NCBI GenBank assembly: GCA_900551435.1
Contig: URVW01000001.1
Location: 31,113 to 95,112 of the forward strand
Length of the DNA: 64,000 bases
DNA from: an uncultured Faecalibacterium sp.
Lineage (GTDB): Bacteria; Bacillota; Clostridia; Oscillospirales; Ruminococcaceae
Direction: 5' to 3'
This document shows, one piece after another, positions 50,703 to 59,916 of this stretch (its first letter is position 1; each line of letters begins with the position of its first letter). The position numbers were made by a program, and so were the translations under genes. The notes under the pieces were generated by a model, which was given only the letters and a program-made list of their open reading frames with translations, was not told the DNA's origin and did no database searches.

Positions 50703-50966
50703 TTAGTTCATCTCTTCCAATGCCTTTTTCAGGTTCTTGGCGATCTGGTCCGGGCAGCTGGTGCCGCGGAAGCCGCACAGCGTGCCGTCCAGACGGGCAA
50801 TGGCGTCCTCTGCCTTCATGCCGGTAAGCAGCTGGCAGATGCCCTTCAGGTTGCCGTTGCAGCCGCCGACGACCTCGATGGATGCAATGGTGTGGTCATC
50901 GTTCAGTACAAAGTTGGTCTGCTTGGAGCAGGTGCCCTTGTTCGGGAAGGAAAATTCCTTGCTCAT
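50703..50966 (-). CDS. TSCPD domain-containing protein
   Basis: Protein of 87 residues made of a single TSCPD domain (TIGR03905 type): KGTCSKQTNFVL, IEVVGGCNGNLKGICQLLTGM and the terminal CGFRGTSCPDQIAKNLKKAL with the name-giving motif. This domain is also found at the C-terminus of class II ribonucleotide reductases; standalone versions have unknown function. It follows the PHP gene by 5 bp and shares its transcript. Confidence 0.92.
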   Translation of the reverse strand: MSKEFSFPNKGTCSKQTNFVLNDDHTIASIEVVGGCNGNLKGICQLLTGMKAEDAIARLDGTLCGFRGTSCPDQIAKNLKKALEEMN

Positions 50967-50971
50967 AGTCT

Positions 50972-51832
50972 TTACGTCCTCTCTCTTTTACGTTTTTCGG
51001 CGATGGCGCACAGCTGCGCTGCGGCTTCGTCCGGTGCGGTGCAGGTGCCGATGGGGTGGGGATGCTTGTGGTTGCGGCCATGGAAGTCCGTGCCCGCAGT
51101 GGCCACAAGGCCGTACTGCTTGCACAAAGCAAGGCACTCGGCGCTGTCCTCCGCACTGTTGCTGGGGTGGTACACCTCTATGCCATCCACTTCGCCCTCT
51201 GCCGCCAGTTCGCGCAGCAGGGGCATACTTTTATAGACCGTGGGGTGGGCAAACACCACCGCGCCGCCGCTGGCTTTAGCGGTAGCCAGCACCTGCCGCA
51301 CCGGCAGATACTCCGGCGAGTGCAGCACGATGCCCCGGGGGTTCCACCCAAACAGCTTGTGGTAGGTCTCGCCGTAGATGCTGCCATCGGTCAGGCCCAG
51401 CAGCTCCAGCGCCTGCATCAGCCCGCTTTTGAACAGCACCCCGCTGTCCTTGGTGGTCTCCCACGCAAGGTCGGCGGTAAACTGCGGGTACAGCTGCTCC
51501 AGTTCCTTTGCGCTCTGCAAAGCGCAGGCGTTGCGGCGCTCCTTCATGATGGCGCAGTGCTCCCGCAGTGCCGGGCAGTCCACGTCCGGGTAGTAGCACA
51601 GCAGGTGCACCCGGTGCTGGCGCTCAAAGTCGTAGCCGGTCAACTCCACGGCAGGGATCAGCTCTACCCCGTCCTGCCCGGTGTGGGCATAGGCGTACTG
51701 GGCGCTGAGCAGGGTGTCGTGGTCCGAAAGGGCGATGGCGTGCAGTCCGGTGCGGGCGGCGATGGACGCCAGCCGCTCGATGGGCACAGCACCGTCCGAG
51801 CAGGTGGAATGGATATGCAGGTCACAGGACAT
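50972..51832 (-). CDS. PHP-domain phosphoesterase (RNase AM/TrpH-like)
   Basis: Metal-dependent phosphoesterase of 286 residues. PHP motifs: DLHIHSTCSDG, IALSDHDTL, PAVELTGYD, VVFAHPTVYK, and ATAGTDFHGRN. Relatives (YciV/TrpH, RNase AM) remove nucleotides or act on 3',5'-nucleotide bisphosphates; exact substrate is unclear. Its stop is 5 bp from the TSCPD start, and it begins 14 bp after the aconitase-family gene, so the three form an operon. Confidence 0.9.
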   Translation of the reverse strand: MSCDLHIHSTCSDGAVPIERLASIAARTGLHAIALSDHDTLLSAQYAYAHTGQDGVELIPAVELTGYDFERQHRVHLLCYYPDVDCPALREHCAIMKERRNACALQSAKELEQLYPQFTADLAWETTKDSGVLFKSGLMQALELLGLTDGSIYGETYHKLFGWNPRGIVLHSPEYLPVRQVLATAKASGGAVVFAHPTVYKSMPLLRELAAEGEVDGIEVYHPSNSAEDSAECLALCKQYGLVATAGTDFHGRNHKHPHPIGTCTAPDEAAAQLCAIAEKRKRERT

Positions 51833-51846
51833 AGCGGGTTACTTCC

Positions 51847-54123
51847 TCAGTGCTTATAGAAATTGATCAGGCAGCCGTCAGCCAAAATCTGGCGCTCGTC
51901 AGTGGTGAGCGGAGCCATGTACAGCTCAAACTCCTTGACGGTATCGCCCAGAACGTAGGCCTTGATGTTCTGCAGGTCGCCCTTGAGTGCTTCCCGCACA
52001 TTGGGGATGAGCACATAGTCCCCCAGACCAAAGGGGGTGGCACCTGCCAGCTGCAGGGGCAGCATACCCCAGTTGATGAGGTTGGAGCGGTAACGCTTGG
52101 TGGCGTACTCGGTAACGATATTGGCACCGGCACCCAGCACACGCTGGCAGCTGGCGGCCTGCTCGCGGGCAGAGCCGTCGCCGGGCTTGACCGCAAAGAT
52201 GGTGGAAGCGATCTGGATATCGTTCCAGTTCAGCTGCTCACAGCCGGGCACGGTGTTCACCTTAGCCAGCAGGGCGGCGTCCCCTGCACCGGCGCGGCGG
52301 GCGTTCTCCTCGGCCTGCACAGCCTTGGCGCGGCCCACGTACTCCGGGTCCTTGCGGCTGAGGGTGAACTCGGCCAGACCCAAGGGATTCGAGCGGTAAG
52401 AAGAGGTCTCGCCGGAGGGGATCAGCTCGTCGGTGGTGGTGACGGGGTCGGTGATATAAGAAGCCACCTTCAGCAGCAGGTTGTCGCCCAGCGGTGCGAT
52501 CTCCGGCCAGTCCTTGATGTTGGGGCCGAACTTGAGCAGGGCGTCGTAATCGCCCTTGCCAAAGCCCTGATACACGCGGGTATCGTAGCTGGAGGCATCG
52601 TACTGGTACTCCGGCACGGTGGGATCGTAATCAATGTCGGTGGCGGGGGTCAGGATGCCGCCGTTTGCGGTGGTGGCTGCAATGCTGCGGGCATCCATCA
52701 GTGCCACACCGGACAGCTGGCCGCTGCCGGGCTTGGAGCCCTCGCGGCTGGGGAAGTTGCGGGTGGTGTGACGGATGGACAGTGCGCCGTTGGCGGGCAC
52801 ATCGCCCGCGCCGAAGCAGGGGCCGCAGAAGGCGGTGCGGATGGTGGCGCCGCTGGCCATCAGCTCGCCGATGACGCCGGTGCGCACCAGTTCCATCATG
52901 ATGGGCTGGCTGCCGGGGTAAACGCTCAGGGCGTAGTCGCCGCAGCCGCCGGTATGACCCTTGAGGATGGAAGCAGCCTCATAGATGCTGTCGTACAGGC
53001 CGCCTGCGCAGCCTGCGATCACGCCCTGATCCACACGCAGCTTGCCGTTCTCGATCTTGCTGCACAGATCCAGCTGCACATCCTTGCGGCCGATCAGCTT
53101 CTGCACGTCCTGCTCACAGGCGTGGAGGATGTCCTCCAGATTTGCGTTCAGTTCCTCGATGGTAAAGGCGTTGGAGGGGTGCATGGGCAGGGCGATCATG
53201 GGACGGATGGCAGAAAGATCCACCTCCACCACGCCGTCGTAGTAGGCAAGGTCTGCCGGTGCAAGCTTTTTGTAGTCTGCTGCACGGCCGTGCACTGCCA
53301 GAAAACGCTGGGTGACTTCGTCCGTCTCCCAGATGGAGGACAGGCAGGTGGTCTCGGTGGTCATGGCATCAATGGCGTTGCGGGTATCCTGCCGCAGGGA
53401 GGCAATGCCGGGGCCCACGAACTCCATGACCTTGTTCTTGACGTAGCCGCTCTTGAACAGCTTGCCCACAAGGGCAATGGCTACATCGTGGGGGCCGCAG
53501 CCCGCCGGCAGACTGCCGGTCAGGTAGATGGCCACCACGCCCGGGCGGGCAACATCATAGGTGCGGCCCAGCAGCTGCTTTGCCAGCTCGCCGCCACCCT
53601 CACCGATGGCCATGGTGCCCAGTGCGCCGTAGCGGGTGTGGGAGTCCGAGCCAAGAATCATTTTGCCGCAGCCGGCAAAGCGCTCGCGCATATACTGGTG
53701 GATAACTGCCATGTGCGGGGGCACAAAGATGCCGCCGTACTTTTTGGCAGCGGACAGGCCAAAGCGGTGGTCGTCCTCGTTGATGGTGCCGCCCACAGCG
53801 CAAAGGCTGTTGTGGCAGTTGGTGAGCACATAAGGGATGGGGAACTTTTCCAGCCCGGAAGCACGGGCGGTCTGGATAATGCCCACAAAGGTGATGTCAT
53901 GGCTTGCCATGGCATCAAACTTGATCTTCAGGTTCTCGGCATCGCCGCTGGTGTTGTGTGCCTGCATAATGCTGTAGGCCATGGTACCGGTCTTAGCCGT
54001 GGCAACGGCAGCGGCATCAAAGCCCTTTGCTGCCAGTGCAGCGGTCGCGTTGCCGTCTGCGGGCACCCACTCTCCGCGCGCATAGTACGCACCGCCGGTG
54101 CTGCATCTGATCATATCCAACAT
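51847..54123 (-). CDS. Aconitase-family hydratase (YbhJ-like)
   Basis: [4Fe-4S] hydro-lyase of 758 residues. Aconitase core features: [40 protein letters not shown], and cluster cysteines in [17 protein letters not shown] and [17 protein letters not shown]; the swivelling C-terminal domain ends [14 protein letters not shown] ([21 protein letters not shown]). The order and size fit the E. coli YbhJ type of putative hydratase rather than AcnA or LeuC, so the substrate is unknown. Start at 54123 has AGAGAGG upstream. Confidence 0.88.
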   Translation of the reverse strand: MLDMIRCSTGGAYYARGEWVPADGNATAALAAKGFDAAAVATAKTGTMAYSIMQAHNTSGDAENLKIKFDAMASHDITFVGIIQTARASGLEKFPIPYVLTNCHNSLCAVGGTINEDDHRFGLSAAKKYGGIFVPPHMAVIHQYMRERFAGCGKMILGSDSHTRYGALGTMAIGEGGGELAKQLLGRTYDVARPGVVAIYLTGSLPAGCGPHDVAIALVGKLFKSGYVKNKVMEFVGPGIASLRQDTRNAIDAMTTETTCLSSIWETDEVTQRFLAVHGRAADYKKLAPADLAYYDGVVEVDLSAIRPMIALPMHPSNAFTIEELNANLEDILHACEQDVQKLIGRKDVQLDLCSKIENGKLRVDQGVIAGCAGGLYDSIYEAASILKGHTGGCGDYALSVYPGSQPIMMELVRTGVIGELMASGATIRTAFCGPCFGAGDVPANGALSIRHTTRNFPSREGSKPGSGQLSGVALMDARSIAATTANGGILTPATDIDYDPTVPEYQYDASSYDTRVYQGFGKGDYDALLKFGPNIKDWPEIAPLGDNLLLKVASYITDPVTTTDELIPSGETSSYRSNPLGLAEFTLSRKDPEYVGRAKAVQAEENARRAGAGDAALLAKVNTVPGCEQLNWNDIQIASTIFAVKPGDGSAREQAASCQRVLGAGANIVTEYATKRYRSNLINWGMLPLQLAGATPFGLGDYVLIPNVREALKGDLQNIKAYVLGDTVKEFELYMAPLTTDERQILADGCLINFYKH

Positions 54124-54284
54124 CTCGATTCGCCTCTCTTTTTGTATTTTCCCGCCCGCCGCAATTGCGGGCATTGCCCCGGCAGTGCAGAGTTGCCCCT
54201 ACCCTGCCCTATTACGGCATAAGCCGTATTTATTTGTTATTATAGCATGAAAAGGCGAAAAGAAAAAGCACTTTTTATGAACCC

Positions 54285-55646
54285 TTACTGCGCCTTTGCG
54301 GCGGCTTCCTGCTGCTTTTCCTTTTGCAGTTTACGGAACACCACAAAATAGGCCGGGATCAGGAAGAAGCAGGCAAAGAACCATGCCACCGGGTTTGCGA
54401 TGCAGGCAGCAAAGTAGCCCCACAGCGGCACGAACCAGAAGCCCACCATGGCGCGGGCGATCATCTCGGCCACACCGGCAAACATGGCAAGGCCGGAGTG
54501 TCCCAGACCCTGAATGGTGTAGCGGTAGATGATAAGCACCGCCAGCGGAATGTAGAACACGCTGTTCCAGAAGATGAAGTCCTGCGCATTGGCCATAATG
54601 GCGGTCTCGCCTGCGTCCAGAAACAGGCCGATCAGGGGCTTGTCCAGCACGCGCAGGATGAGGAAGGATGCCACACTGTACACGCAGCCGATGCCCAGTG
54701 CGGTGTTCACGCCGCGGTTCACACGGCCAAGGTCCTTCGCGCCCATATTCTGGCTGGTGTAGGTAGTCATGGCGGTGCCGATGCTCTCCAGCGGCACGCT
54801 GAGGAACTGCGCCGCCTTGCCGCCGGCGGTCTGCGCCGCCACGATATCGCTGCCCAGACCGTTCACCGCGCCCTGCAGCACCACGCTGCCAATGGCGGTA
54901 ATGCTGCACTGCAGACCCATGGGGAGGCCCATGGCGCAAAGCTTTGCACAGTGCGGTGCGCTGATGCGGCCTTCTTCCTTATTCCAGCGCAGCTCCGGGT
55001 AGTGGCGCATGATGTAAAGAAGGCTGCCGATGCCCGCCACAGCCTGACTGAACACGGTGGCAAAGGCCGCGCCGAACACGCCCATGTTGAACACAATGAT
55101 GCAGGCAAGGTCCAGCCCGATGTTCAGCACGCTGGCCACCAACAGAAAATACAGCGGGCGCTTGCTGTCGCCCAGTGCACGCATTAAAGCGCTGGTCACA
55201 TTATAAAGCAAGGTAAACGGGATGCCCGCAAAAATGGTGCGGATATACACATCCGCAAGGTCGATGATATCAGCGGGGGTGTTCGTCCACACCAACACCA
55301 GACGGGTCATAGCCACCGTAACGATGGTGAGCACCGTGGCAAAGGCGATGGACAGCCACACGGTATTGGCGGTGTAGCGGCGCATCTCGTGGTGGTCGTG
55401 TGCGCCGAAGGTCCATGAGATGGGGATGGAAAAGCCGCAGGCAATGCCGTTGACAAAGCCCAGCACCAGATAGTTCAAACCGCCCACGCTACCTACCGCC
55501 GCCAGCGCTTCCACGCCCACGAACCGCCCCACGATGATGGTATCGGCCAGATTGTAGAACTGCTGGAACAGGCTGCCCAGCATCAGCGGCACAGCAAAGG
55601 CGAGCAGCAGCTTCAGCGGGCTGCCCTGCGTCATGTCTTTGGTCAT
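54285..55646 (-). CDS. MATE-family multidrug/Na+ antiporter
   Basis: Membrane exporter of 453 residues with 12 hydrophobic segments in two six-helix halves. TM1 begins SPLKLLLAFAVPLMLGSLFQQFYNLADTIIVGRFVG, the MATE hallmark; IPISWTFGAHDHHEMRRY and GLPMGLQCSITAIGSVVLQGAVN follow, the latter opening the second half. Start at 55646 follows AGGAGG; an in-frame ATG at 55745 is the leader ORF. A promoter, leader ORF and overlapping terminator upstream indicate attenuation, typical for drug-inducible pumps. Confidence 0.93.
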   Translation of the reverse strand: MTKDMTQGSPLKLLLAFAVPLMLGSLFQQFYNLADTIIVGRFVGVEALAAVGSVGGLNYLVLGFVNGIACGFSIPISWTFGAHDHHEMRRYTANTVWLSIAFATVLTIVTVAMTRLVLVWTNTPADIIDLADVYIRTIFAGIPFTLLYNVTSALMRALGDSKRPLYFLLVASVLNIGLDLACIIVFNMGVFGAAFATVFSQAVAGIGSLLYIMRHYPELRWNKEEGRISAPHCAKLCAMGLPMGLQCSITAIGSVVLQGAVNGLGSDIVAAQTAGGKAAQFLSVPLESIGTAMTTYTSQNMGAKDLGRVNRGVNTALGIGCVYSVASFLILRVLDKPLIGLFLDAGETAIMANAQDFIFWNSVFYIPLAVLIIYRYTIQGLGHSGLAMFAGVAEMIARAMVGFWFVPLWGYFAACIANPVAWFFACFFLIPAYFVVFRKLQKEKQQEAAAKAQ

Positions 55647-55655
55647 GGAAATATA

Positions 55656-55745
55656 CCTCCTGCCCACACAAAAAAGATGGATGTTGGCATTTTTGCCGTG
55701 AAAAACGCCCTGCCGGAAAAGCGGCAGGACGTTGTAAGGATTCAT
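55656..55745 (-). CDS. Leader ORF of the MATE gene, probable regulatory peptide
   Basis: Starts with ATG at 55743-55745, about the predicted +1 site, so it could be read as a leaderless message: MNPYNVLPLFRQGVFHG. The terminator stem lies in the LPLFRQGV codons. The frame has no stop and continues into the MATE gene, so the exact end of the peptide depends on use of the internal start. The 30-codon span given is a placeholder for the leader part. Ribosome stalling on the leader could open the terminator. Confidence 0.4.
55700..55732 (-). terminator. Attenuator hairpin in the MATE leader
   Basis: Minus-strand CGTCCTGCCG-type stem with CGGCAGGGCG and TTTTT tail, 13-45 nt after the predicted transcription start, inside an in-frame leader ORF. 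Confidence 0.72.
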
Positions 55746-55752
55746 GAGTGGT

Positions 55753-55781
55753 ATTATAGCGGAGCAGCGCCGGTTTTACAA
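55753..55781 (-). promoter_or_regulatory. Promoter of the MATE gene
   Basis: Minus-strand TTGTAA (55776-55781), 17-bp spacer, TATAAT (55753-55758). Confidence 0.78.
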
Positions 55782-55836
55782 GACTTGGTTTGCATCAACA
55801 TTTCCATTTTTTTGCGTAAAGAATTGGTGATTTTGC

Positions 55837-56619
55837 TCACTCCGCGTAGTGTGCCAGAAACTGTTTGGTGCGCTGTTCGCGCGGGTGGTCGATCAGCTGC
55901 TTTGCAGGGCCTTCCTCCACCACCACGCCGCCATCCATGAACAGGATGCGGTCGGCCACATCCCGGGCAAAGTGCATCTCGTGGGTCACGATGATCATGG
56001 TGGTCTTGCGGTCGGCCAGTTCCCGCAGCACCCGCAGCACCTCGCCGGTCAATTCCGGGTCAAGGGCGCTGGTGGGCTCGTCGAAGCAGAGGATGTCCGG
56101 GTGCAGTGCCAGCGCCCGGGCAATGGCTACCCGCTGCTGCTGCCCGCCGGAAAGCTGGTGCGGGTAGTGGTCTGCCCGCTCCGAAAGCCCCATCTGCGCC
56201 AGCAGCTCCCGCGCCTGCTGTTCCAGCTGGGCGTGCATCGCCTTTTTGTTGGCGCGGTAGTCCGGGCACTCCTTTGCCAGCAACTCCCCTGCCAGCATCA
56301 CGTTCTGCAAAGCGGTATACTGCGGGAAAAGGTTGAAGTTCTGGAACACCAACCCGAAGTGCAGCCGCTTTTTGCGGATCTCGCTCTCCCGCTGGGTGGC
56401 GGGGTCGGCGGCGTCCCACATGGTCTCACCGTTCACCCGGATGCAGCCGGTGTCCGGCCGCTCCAGAAAGTTCAGGCAGCGCAGCAGGGTGGTCTTGCCG
56501 GAGCCGGAGGAGCCGATGATGGCCAGAGCCTCGCCCTGCTCCAGGGTAAGGGAAATGTCCTTTAAGACCTTTGTATCTCCGAAATTTTTGCCAATGCCGG
56601 AGGCTTCCAGTAATGCCAT
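55837..56619 (-). CDS. Amino-acid ABC transporter, ATP-binding protein
   Basis: ATPase of 260 residues of the polar amino-acid uptake family (GlnQ/HisP type). Walker A GSSGSGKTTLLRCLNFLE, Q-loop FGLVFQNFNLFPQYTAL, signature LSGGQQQRVAIARAL, Walker B ILCFDEPTSALDPEL and H-loop VTHEMHFARDVADR are all intact. It lies last in a binding protein-permease-ATPase operon, 16 bp after the permease. Confidence 0.95.
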   Translation of the reverse strand: MALLEASGIGKNFGDTKVLKDISLTLEQGEALAIIGSSGSGKTTLLRCLNFLERPDTGCIRVNGETMWDAADPATQRESEIRKKRLHFGLVFQNFNLFPQYTALQNVMLAGELLAKECPDYRANKKAMHAQLEQQARELLAQMGLSERADHYPHQLSGGQQQRVAIARALALHPDILCFDEPTSALDPELTGEVLRVLRELADRKTTMIIVTHEMHFARDVADRILFMDGGVVVEEGPAKQLIDHPREQRTKQFLAHYAE

Positions 56620-56635
56620 ATTCTTAAAAACCTCC

Positions 56636-57289
56636 TCAGCAGCGGAAATAATCCAGTTTCTTTTCAGCCCAGCCGAACAGCAGAATGAGCGCGCCTACGA
56701 ACACAAGGAAGAACAGCGCCGTGGAGAACAGCGGCCAGATCAGGCCCTTTGCACTGTACTCCTTGGCCATCATGATGATCTCCTTGTTGGCGATGGTGTT
56801 TGCCAGCGAGGTGTCCTTGACAAGGGTGATGATCTCGTTGCCCATGGGCGGCAGGATGCGCTTGACCACCTGCAAAAGGGTGACCTTGAAAAAGATCTGC
56901 GTCCGGGTCATGCCCAGCACCTGCCCGGCCTCGGTCTGCCCCTTGGGCACGGCCTCGATGCCGCCGCGGTAGATCTCCGAAAAATAGCAGGCGTAGTTGA
57001 TGGCAAAAGCCACCACCGCCGCCACCATGCGTCCGCCGGAACCGGAGGGCCACGGGTTATTCATGCCCAGCAGACCGGGACCAAGATAAATGACGATGAT
57101 CTGCAGCATCAGCGGCGTGCCACGGATGACCCAGACAAAGGTCTTTACCGCACCGGACAGCAGCCTGCACCGGCTCATGGAGCCAAAGGCCACCACCAGC
57201 CCCAGCGGCAGTGCAAACAGCAGCGTAAGGGCAAACAGCTCACAGTTGAGCAGGAACGCGCCGGAAAGGCGCCCAAGGATCACAGACAC
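56636..57289 (-). CDS. Amino-acid ABC transporter, permease
   Basis: Inner-membrane subunit of 217 residues with about five helices. The N-terminal half has the HisMQ-type pattern GAFLLNCELFALTLLFALPLGLVVAF and VIRGTPLMLQIIVIY; the EAA loop is EIYRGGIEAVPKGQTEAGQVLGMTRTQIFFKVTLLQ, contacting the ATPase. It is likely a homodimer since no second permease gene is present. Starts 38 bp after the binding-protein gene. Confidence 0.94.
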   Translation of the reverse strand: MSVILGRLSGAFLLNCELFALTLLFALPLGLVVAFGSMSRCRLLSGAVKTFVWVIRGTPLMLQIIVIYLGPGLLGMNNPWPSGSGGRMVAAVVAFAINYACYFSEIYRGGIEAVPKGQTEAGQVLGMTRTQIFFKVTLLQVVKRILPPMGNEIITLVKDTSLANTIANKEIIMMAKEYSAKGLIWPLFSTALFFLVFVGALILLFGWAEKKLDYFRC

Positions 57290-57327
57290 AAAAACACACC
57301 CATCTATCGTTTTGTTTTACGCCCGGC

Positions 57328-58170
57328 TCAGTCTGCCAGCGCCAGCTCGTACTTCTCGGCCAGCGCCTGCATGGTGCCGTCGGCCTTCAGCTCATCAAAA
57401 GCGGCGTCCACTGCGGCGGCGGCATCACTGCCCTTGCGGAAGGCCACGCCGTACTCCTCGGCGTTCAGCTCGTCCACGATCTTCAGGCTTGCGTAGTCGG
57501 TGCCCTCGCCGATCATGGCGTTGGCAAGGGTCAGGTCCAGTACAGCGGCATCTGCCGTACCGGCAGCCACTTCCATCAGGCAGTCGGTCTGCACGCTCTT
57601 GGAAACATAATCGGCCTTGGCAAGGTTCTCGTCGCCCTGAATGGCGGCTTCACCGGCAGAACCGGCCTCGGCTACTACGGTCTTACCGGCAAGGTCGGCG
57701 GTGGAGGTATAGGCAGTACCCTCCTTGACCACCACGACCTGTGCGTTCTTGGCGTAGGCCTTGGTGGTGGCGGTGTTTGCCATGATATCCTCGGTCAGGG
57801 TCATGCCGTTCCAGATGCAGTCGATGCTCTTGGCGTCCAGTTCCACCACCTTGGTATCCCAGTTGATCTCCACGAACTCCGGCTCTACGCCCAGCTTTGC
57901 GCACACAGCGGTGGCAAGCTCGGTATCAAAGCCGGTAAAGTTGCCGTCGGCATCGGTGTAGTTCATAGGCTCGTACACGGTGTAGCCGATGACCATTTTG
58001 CCCTTGCCCTTGATGTAGTCCAGATCGCTGCCCGCTGCGGCAGAAGCCGAACCAGCTGCACTGACGGATGCAGACGCCGCCGCAGAGGTGGATGCACTGC
58101 CGCCGCAGGCTGCAAGGCTCAGTGCCAGAGCACCGGCCAGAAATGCACTTGCAATACGCTTGAGTTTCAT
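57328..58170 (-). CDS. Amino-acid ABC transporter, substrate-binding lipoprotein
   Basis: Lipoprotein of 280 residues. Signal peptide RIASAFLAGALALSLAACGGS with a LAAC lipobox, then an Ala/Ser linker, then a family 3 (polar amino acid) solute-binding fold: KMVIGYTVYEPMNYTDADGNFTGFDTELATAVCAKLG, DCIWNGMTLTEDI and VVEAGSAGEAAI. Ligand unknown, probably a polar amino acid or cystine. A GGTAAA/TTTACC inverted repeat (58227-58248) lies upstream in the promoter region. Confidence 0.94.
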   Translation of the reverse strand: MKLKRIASAFLAGALALSLAACGGSASTSAAASASVSAAGSASAAAGSDLDYIKGKGKMVIGYTVYEPMNYTDADGNFTGFDTELATAVCAKLGVEPEFVEINWDTKVVELDAKSIDCIWNGMTLTEDIMANTATTKAYAKNAQVVVVKEGTAYTSTADLAGKTVVAEAGSAGEAAIQGDENLAKADYVSKSVQTDCLMEVAAGTADAAVLDLTLANAMIGEGTDYASLKIVDELNAEEYGVAFRKGSDAAAAVDAAFDELKADGTMQALAEKYELALAD

Positions 58171-58387
58171 ATCTTTTTCCTCCCATAGGGGACGTTCTGC
58201 GTCCCGCTTCCCTCTTGATTTACCATTTTACCATGCTAAAGCGGTAAACTGTGGTTATAGAATAGCGCGTTTGCCGCCGTTTTGCAAGAGGAAACCTTCA
58301 TTTTTTGCACATTGCACTGCTTTGCCCCGCCCGTAAGCCCGCTTTTTGTGGGAAAGTGTGTATACCCCTTCCGGCTTTGCGCCGCCT

Positions 58388-58547
58388 TAACTCCCTCAGT
58401 CAAAGCCTGACGGCTTTGACAGCTCCCTCGGAGAGGGAGCCTCTGGCGCGCCCGGGAACTTTTCACTTTAGCCAGAAACCTTGCCGCCATGCCAAAGGCC
58501 CCATCCTAGAGGGGGCTGGCATCGCGTAGCGATGACTGGGGGAGTTT
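58388..58547. repeat. MITE-like intergenic repeat, family 1, copy 2
   Basis: 160 bp with terminal inverted repeats AACTCCCTCAGTC and GACTGGGGGAGTTT; matches the reverse complement of 46422-46577. Confidence 0.75.
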
Positions 58548-58557
58548 GTCCCCCGGG

Positions 58558-58745
58558 CTTACCCCTTCCGTCACGGCTGCGCCGTGACACCTTCCCCAAG
58601 GGGACGGCTTTTCGCGGTAGCGAGAAACTTTGCGGTACCTCCATAAGGCGTCCCCTTGAGGGCCGACTTCCCCCGCTCCGGGGGAAGATGTCACCGCGGG
58701 TGACAAAAAGGGGAATCTGGCGCGTTAGCGCCTGAGGGGGTAACC
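58558..58745. repeat. GC-rich intergenic hairpin repeat, family 2, copy 2
   Basis: Has CCGTCACGGCTGCGCCGTGAC, CCTTCCCCAAGGGGAC and CTTCCCCC...GGGGGAAG modules with TGTCACCGCGGGTGAC, as in the copy at 38706-38828. Ends match as TACCCC / GGGGTA. Confidence 0.6.
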
Positions 58746-58747
58746 AT

Positions 58748-58780
58748 AAAAAATCCCCCCGCACTTTTTGTGCAGAGGGA
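58748..58780 (-). terminator. Terminator of the duplicated-domain lipoprotein gene
   Basis: Minus-strand TCCCTCTGCAC / GTGCGGGGGGA stem followed by TTTTTT. Confidence 0.82.
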
Positions 58781-58795
58781 CATCCTGTTTTATGA

Positions 58796-59824
58796 TTACT
58801 GCTCTGCCATGGCCTTCAGCACCGCCTTTTGCAGGTCGGTGACCGAGATGGTGCACAGTGCCTTCAGGTCGGCGTCCGTGCCGTCTGCGGAGAGCTTGCC
58901 GATCTCCACGGCGTTTTTGCCCTTCAGGTAGCCGCACCAGCCTGCGCTGTGTTCGTACCACTCCTTGCCTAAGGCGCTTGCGCTGCGCATTCCGTAGCGG
59001 TCGCCCAGCTCGTTTTTGGTGTACACCGGCTCACGCGGGGCAGACACGGTACCGTCCGCGCTGACTGTCAGCTCCGGCTCGGTCATATCGCCGATGGCGC
59101 TGGTCACCCGGGCGTTCTCGTCCATAGTCACCACCGCCAGCGTGATCTTTGCCTGCACCTGTGCGTCCTTGTCGTCTGTGCCCGCAAGCCCCTGCGGCAT
59201 TTCGGCTACCTCAACGCCCAGCTTGACCGTATCGCCCCGGGCAGCGCCCAGCACCAGCGCATTCTCGCAGGCGCGGACGACGGCATCCCGGTAGCGGTCC
59301 ACTGCGATGGTGCAGCCGGACAAAAGGTCTGCATCGGTGGGCTTGCCGTCTGCATCCGTTTTCAGCTTTTTCACTTCCTCCGGGGTCTTGCCCTCAAGCC
59401 AGCTGCCAAAGGCATCCGCCTGCTCTGCCCAGCCTTTTTTCAGGCCGGACACCTCTGCCAGCGGGTAATCTTTGCCCTTCTGGCGCTTGGTGCGGGTGTC
59501 GGTGGGGGTGGTCACCTTGCCGGTGCTGTCCGCACTGACCGAAAGTTCCAGCTCATCCAGCGTTACCCCGGCCAGCTTGCCGTCTGCATCCAGCAGCACG
59601 GCAGCCGCCACGGTGCGGATATTGCCCGCACGGTCTGCGCCCGTCGCTTCGGTCAGGACCCCCAGTCCGGTGCGCCACGCCGCGCTTTGCGTTGCGCTGC
59701 TGCCCGCAGAGGTGCTGCCGCTCATAGGACCGGAGCTGCTGCCGGAGCTTCCCCCGCCGCAGCCGGTCAATGCCAGTGCTGCCGCCAGCGTGCAGCACAA
59801 AAACCAACGCGATGCCTGTTTCAT
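58796..59824 (-). CDS. Lipoprotein with two repeated domains, function unknown
   Basis: Exported lipoprotein of 342 residues. The signal ALALTGCGGGSSG has a LTGC lipobox, followed by a Gly/Ser linker. The remaining protein is a tandem duplication: each half has a VTLDELELSVSADSTGKV or SAIGDMTEPELTVSADGTV strand block, then LKKGWAEQADAFGSWLEGK or LGKEWYEHSAGWCGYLKGK, then DADLLSGCTIAVDRYRDAVVRA or DADLKALCTISVTDLQKAVLKA. No enzymatic motif. It might bind a ligand at the surface. Start at 59824 preferred over 59857, from position of the signal peptide. Confidence 0.75.
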   Translation of the reverse strand: MKQASRWFLCCTLAAALALTGCGGGSSGSSSGPMSGSTSAGSSATQSAAWRTGLGVLTEATGADRAGNIRTVAAAVLLDADGKLAGVTLDELELSVSADSTGKVTTPTDTRTKRQKGKDYPLAEVSGLKKGWAEQADAFGSWLEGKTPEEVKKLKTDADGKPTDADLLSGCTIAVDRYRDAVVRACENALVLGAARGDTVKLGVEVAEMPQGLAGTDDKDAQVQAKITLAVVTMDENARVTSAIGDMTEPELTVSADGTVSAPREPVYTKNELGDRYGMRSASALGKEWYEHSAGWCGYLKGKNAVEIGKLSADGTDADLKALCTISVTDLQKAVLKAMAEQ

Positions 59825-59916
59825 ATCGTCACATACGCTCCCTTTCCGTGCCTGCATTGCAGACGCAGGCTTTGGAGCTAGTGTGCCCCGCCGTGCGGGA
59901 TTTTATGAGCAGACGC

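Larger units (their letters stand above)
58171..58795. other. Intergenic region filled with GC-rich repeats
   Basis: No gene seen. It holds the ABC promoter region at its left, a family-1 repeat (58388-58547), a family-2 repeat (58558-58745) and the terminator of the next gene. Confidence 0.6.

Noticed and set aside
51850..54222. 790-codon plus-strand frame opposite the hydratase
   Set aside because: Antisense shadow of the aconitase-family gene, without start signal or domain.
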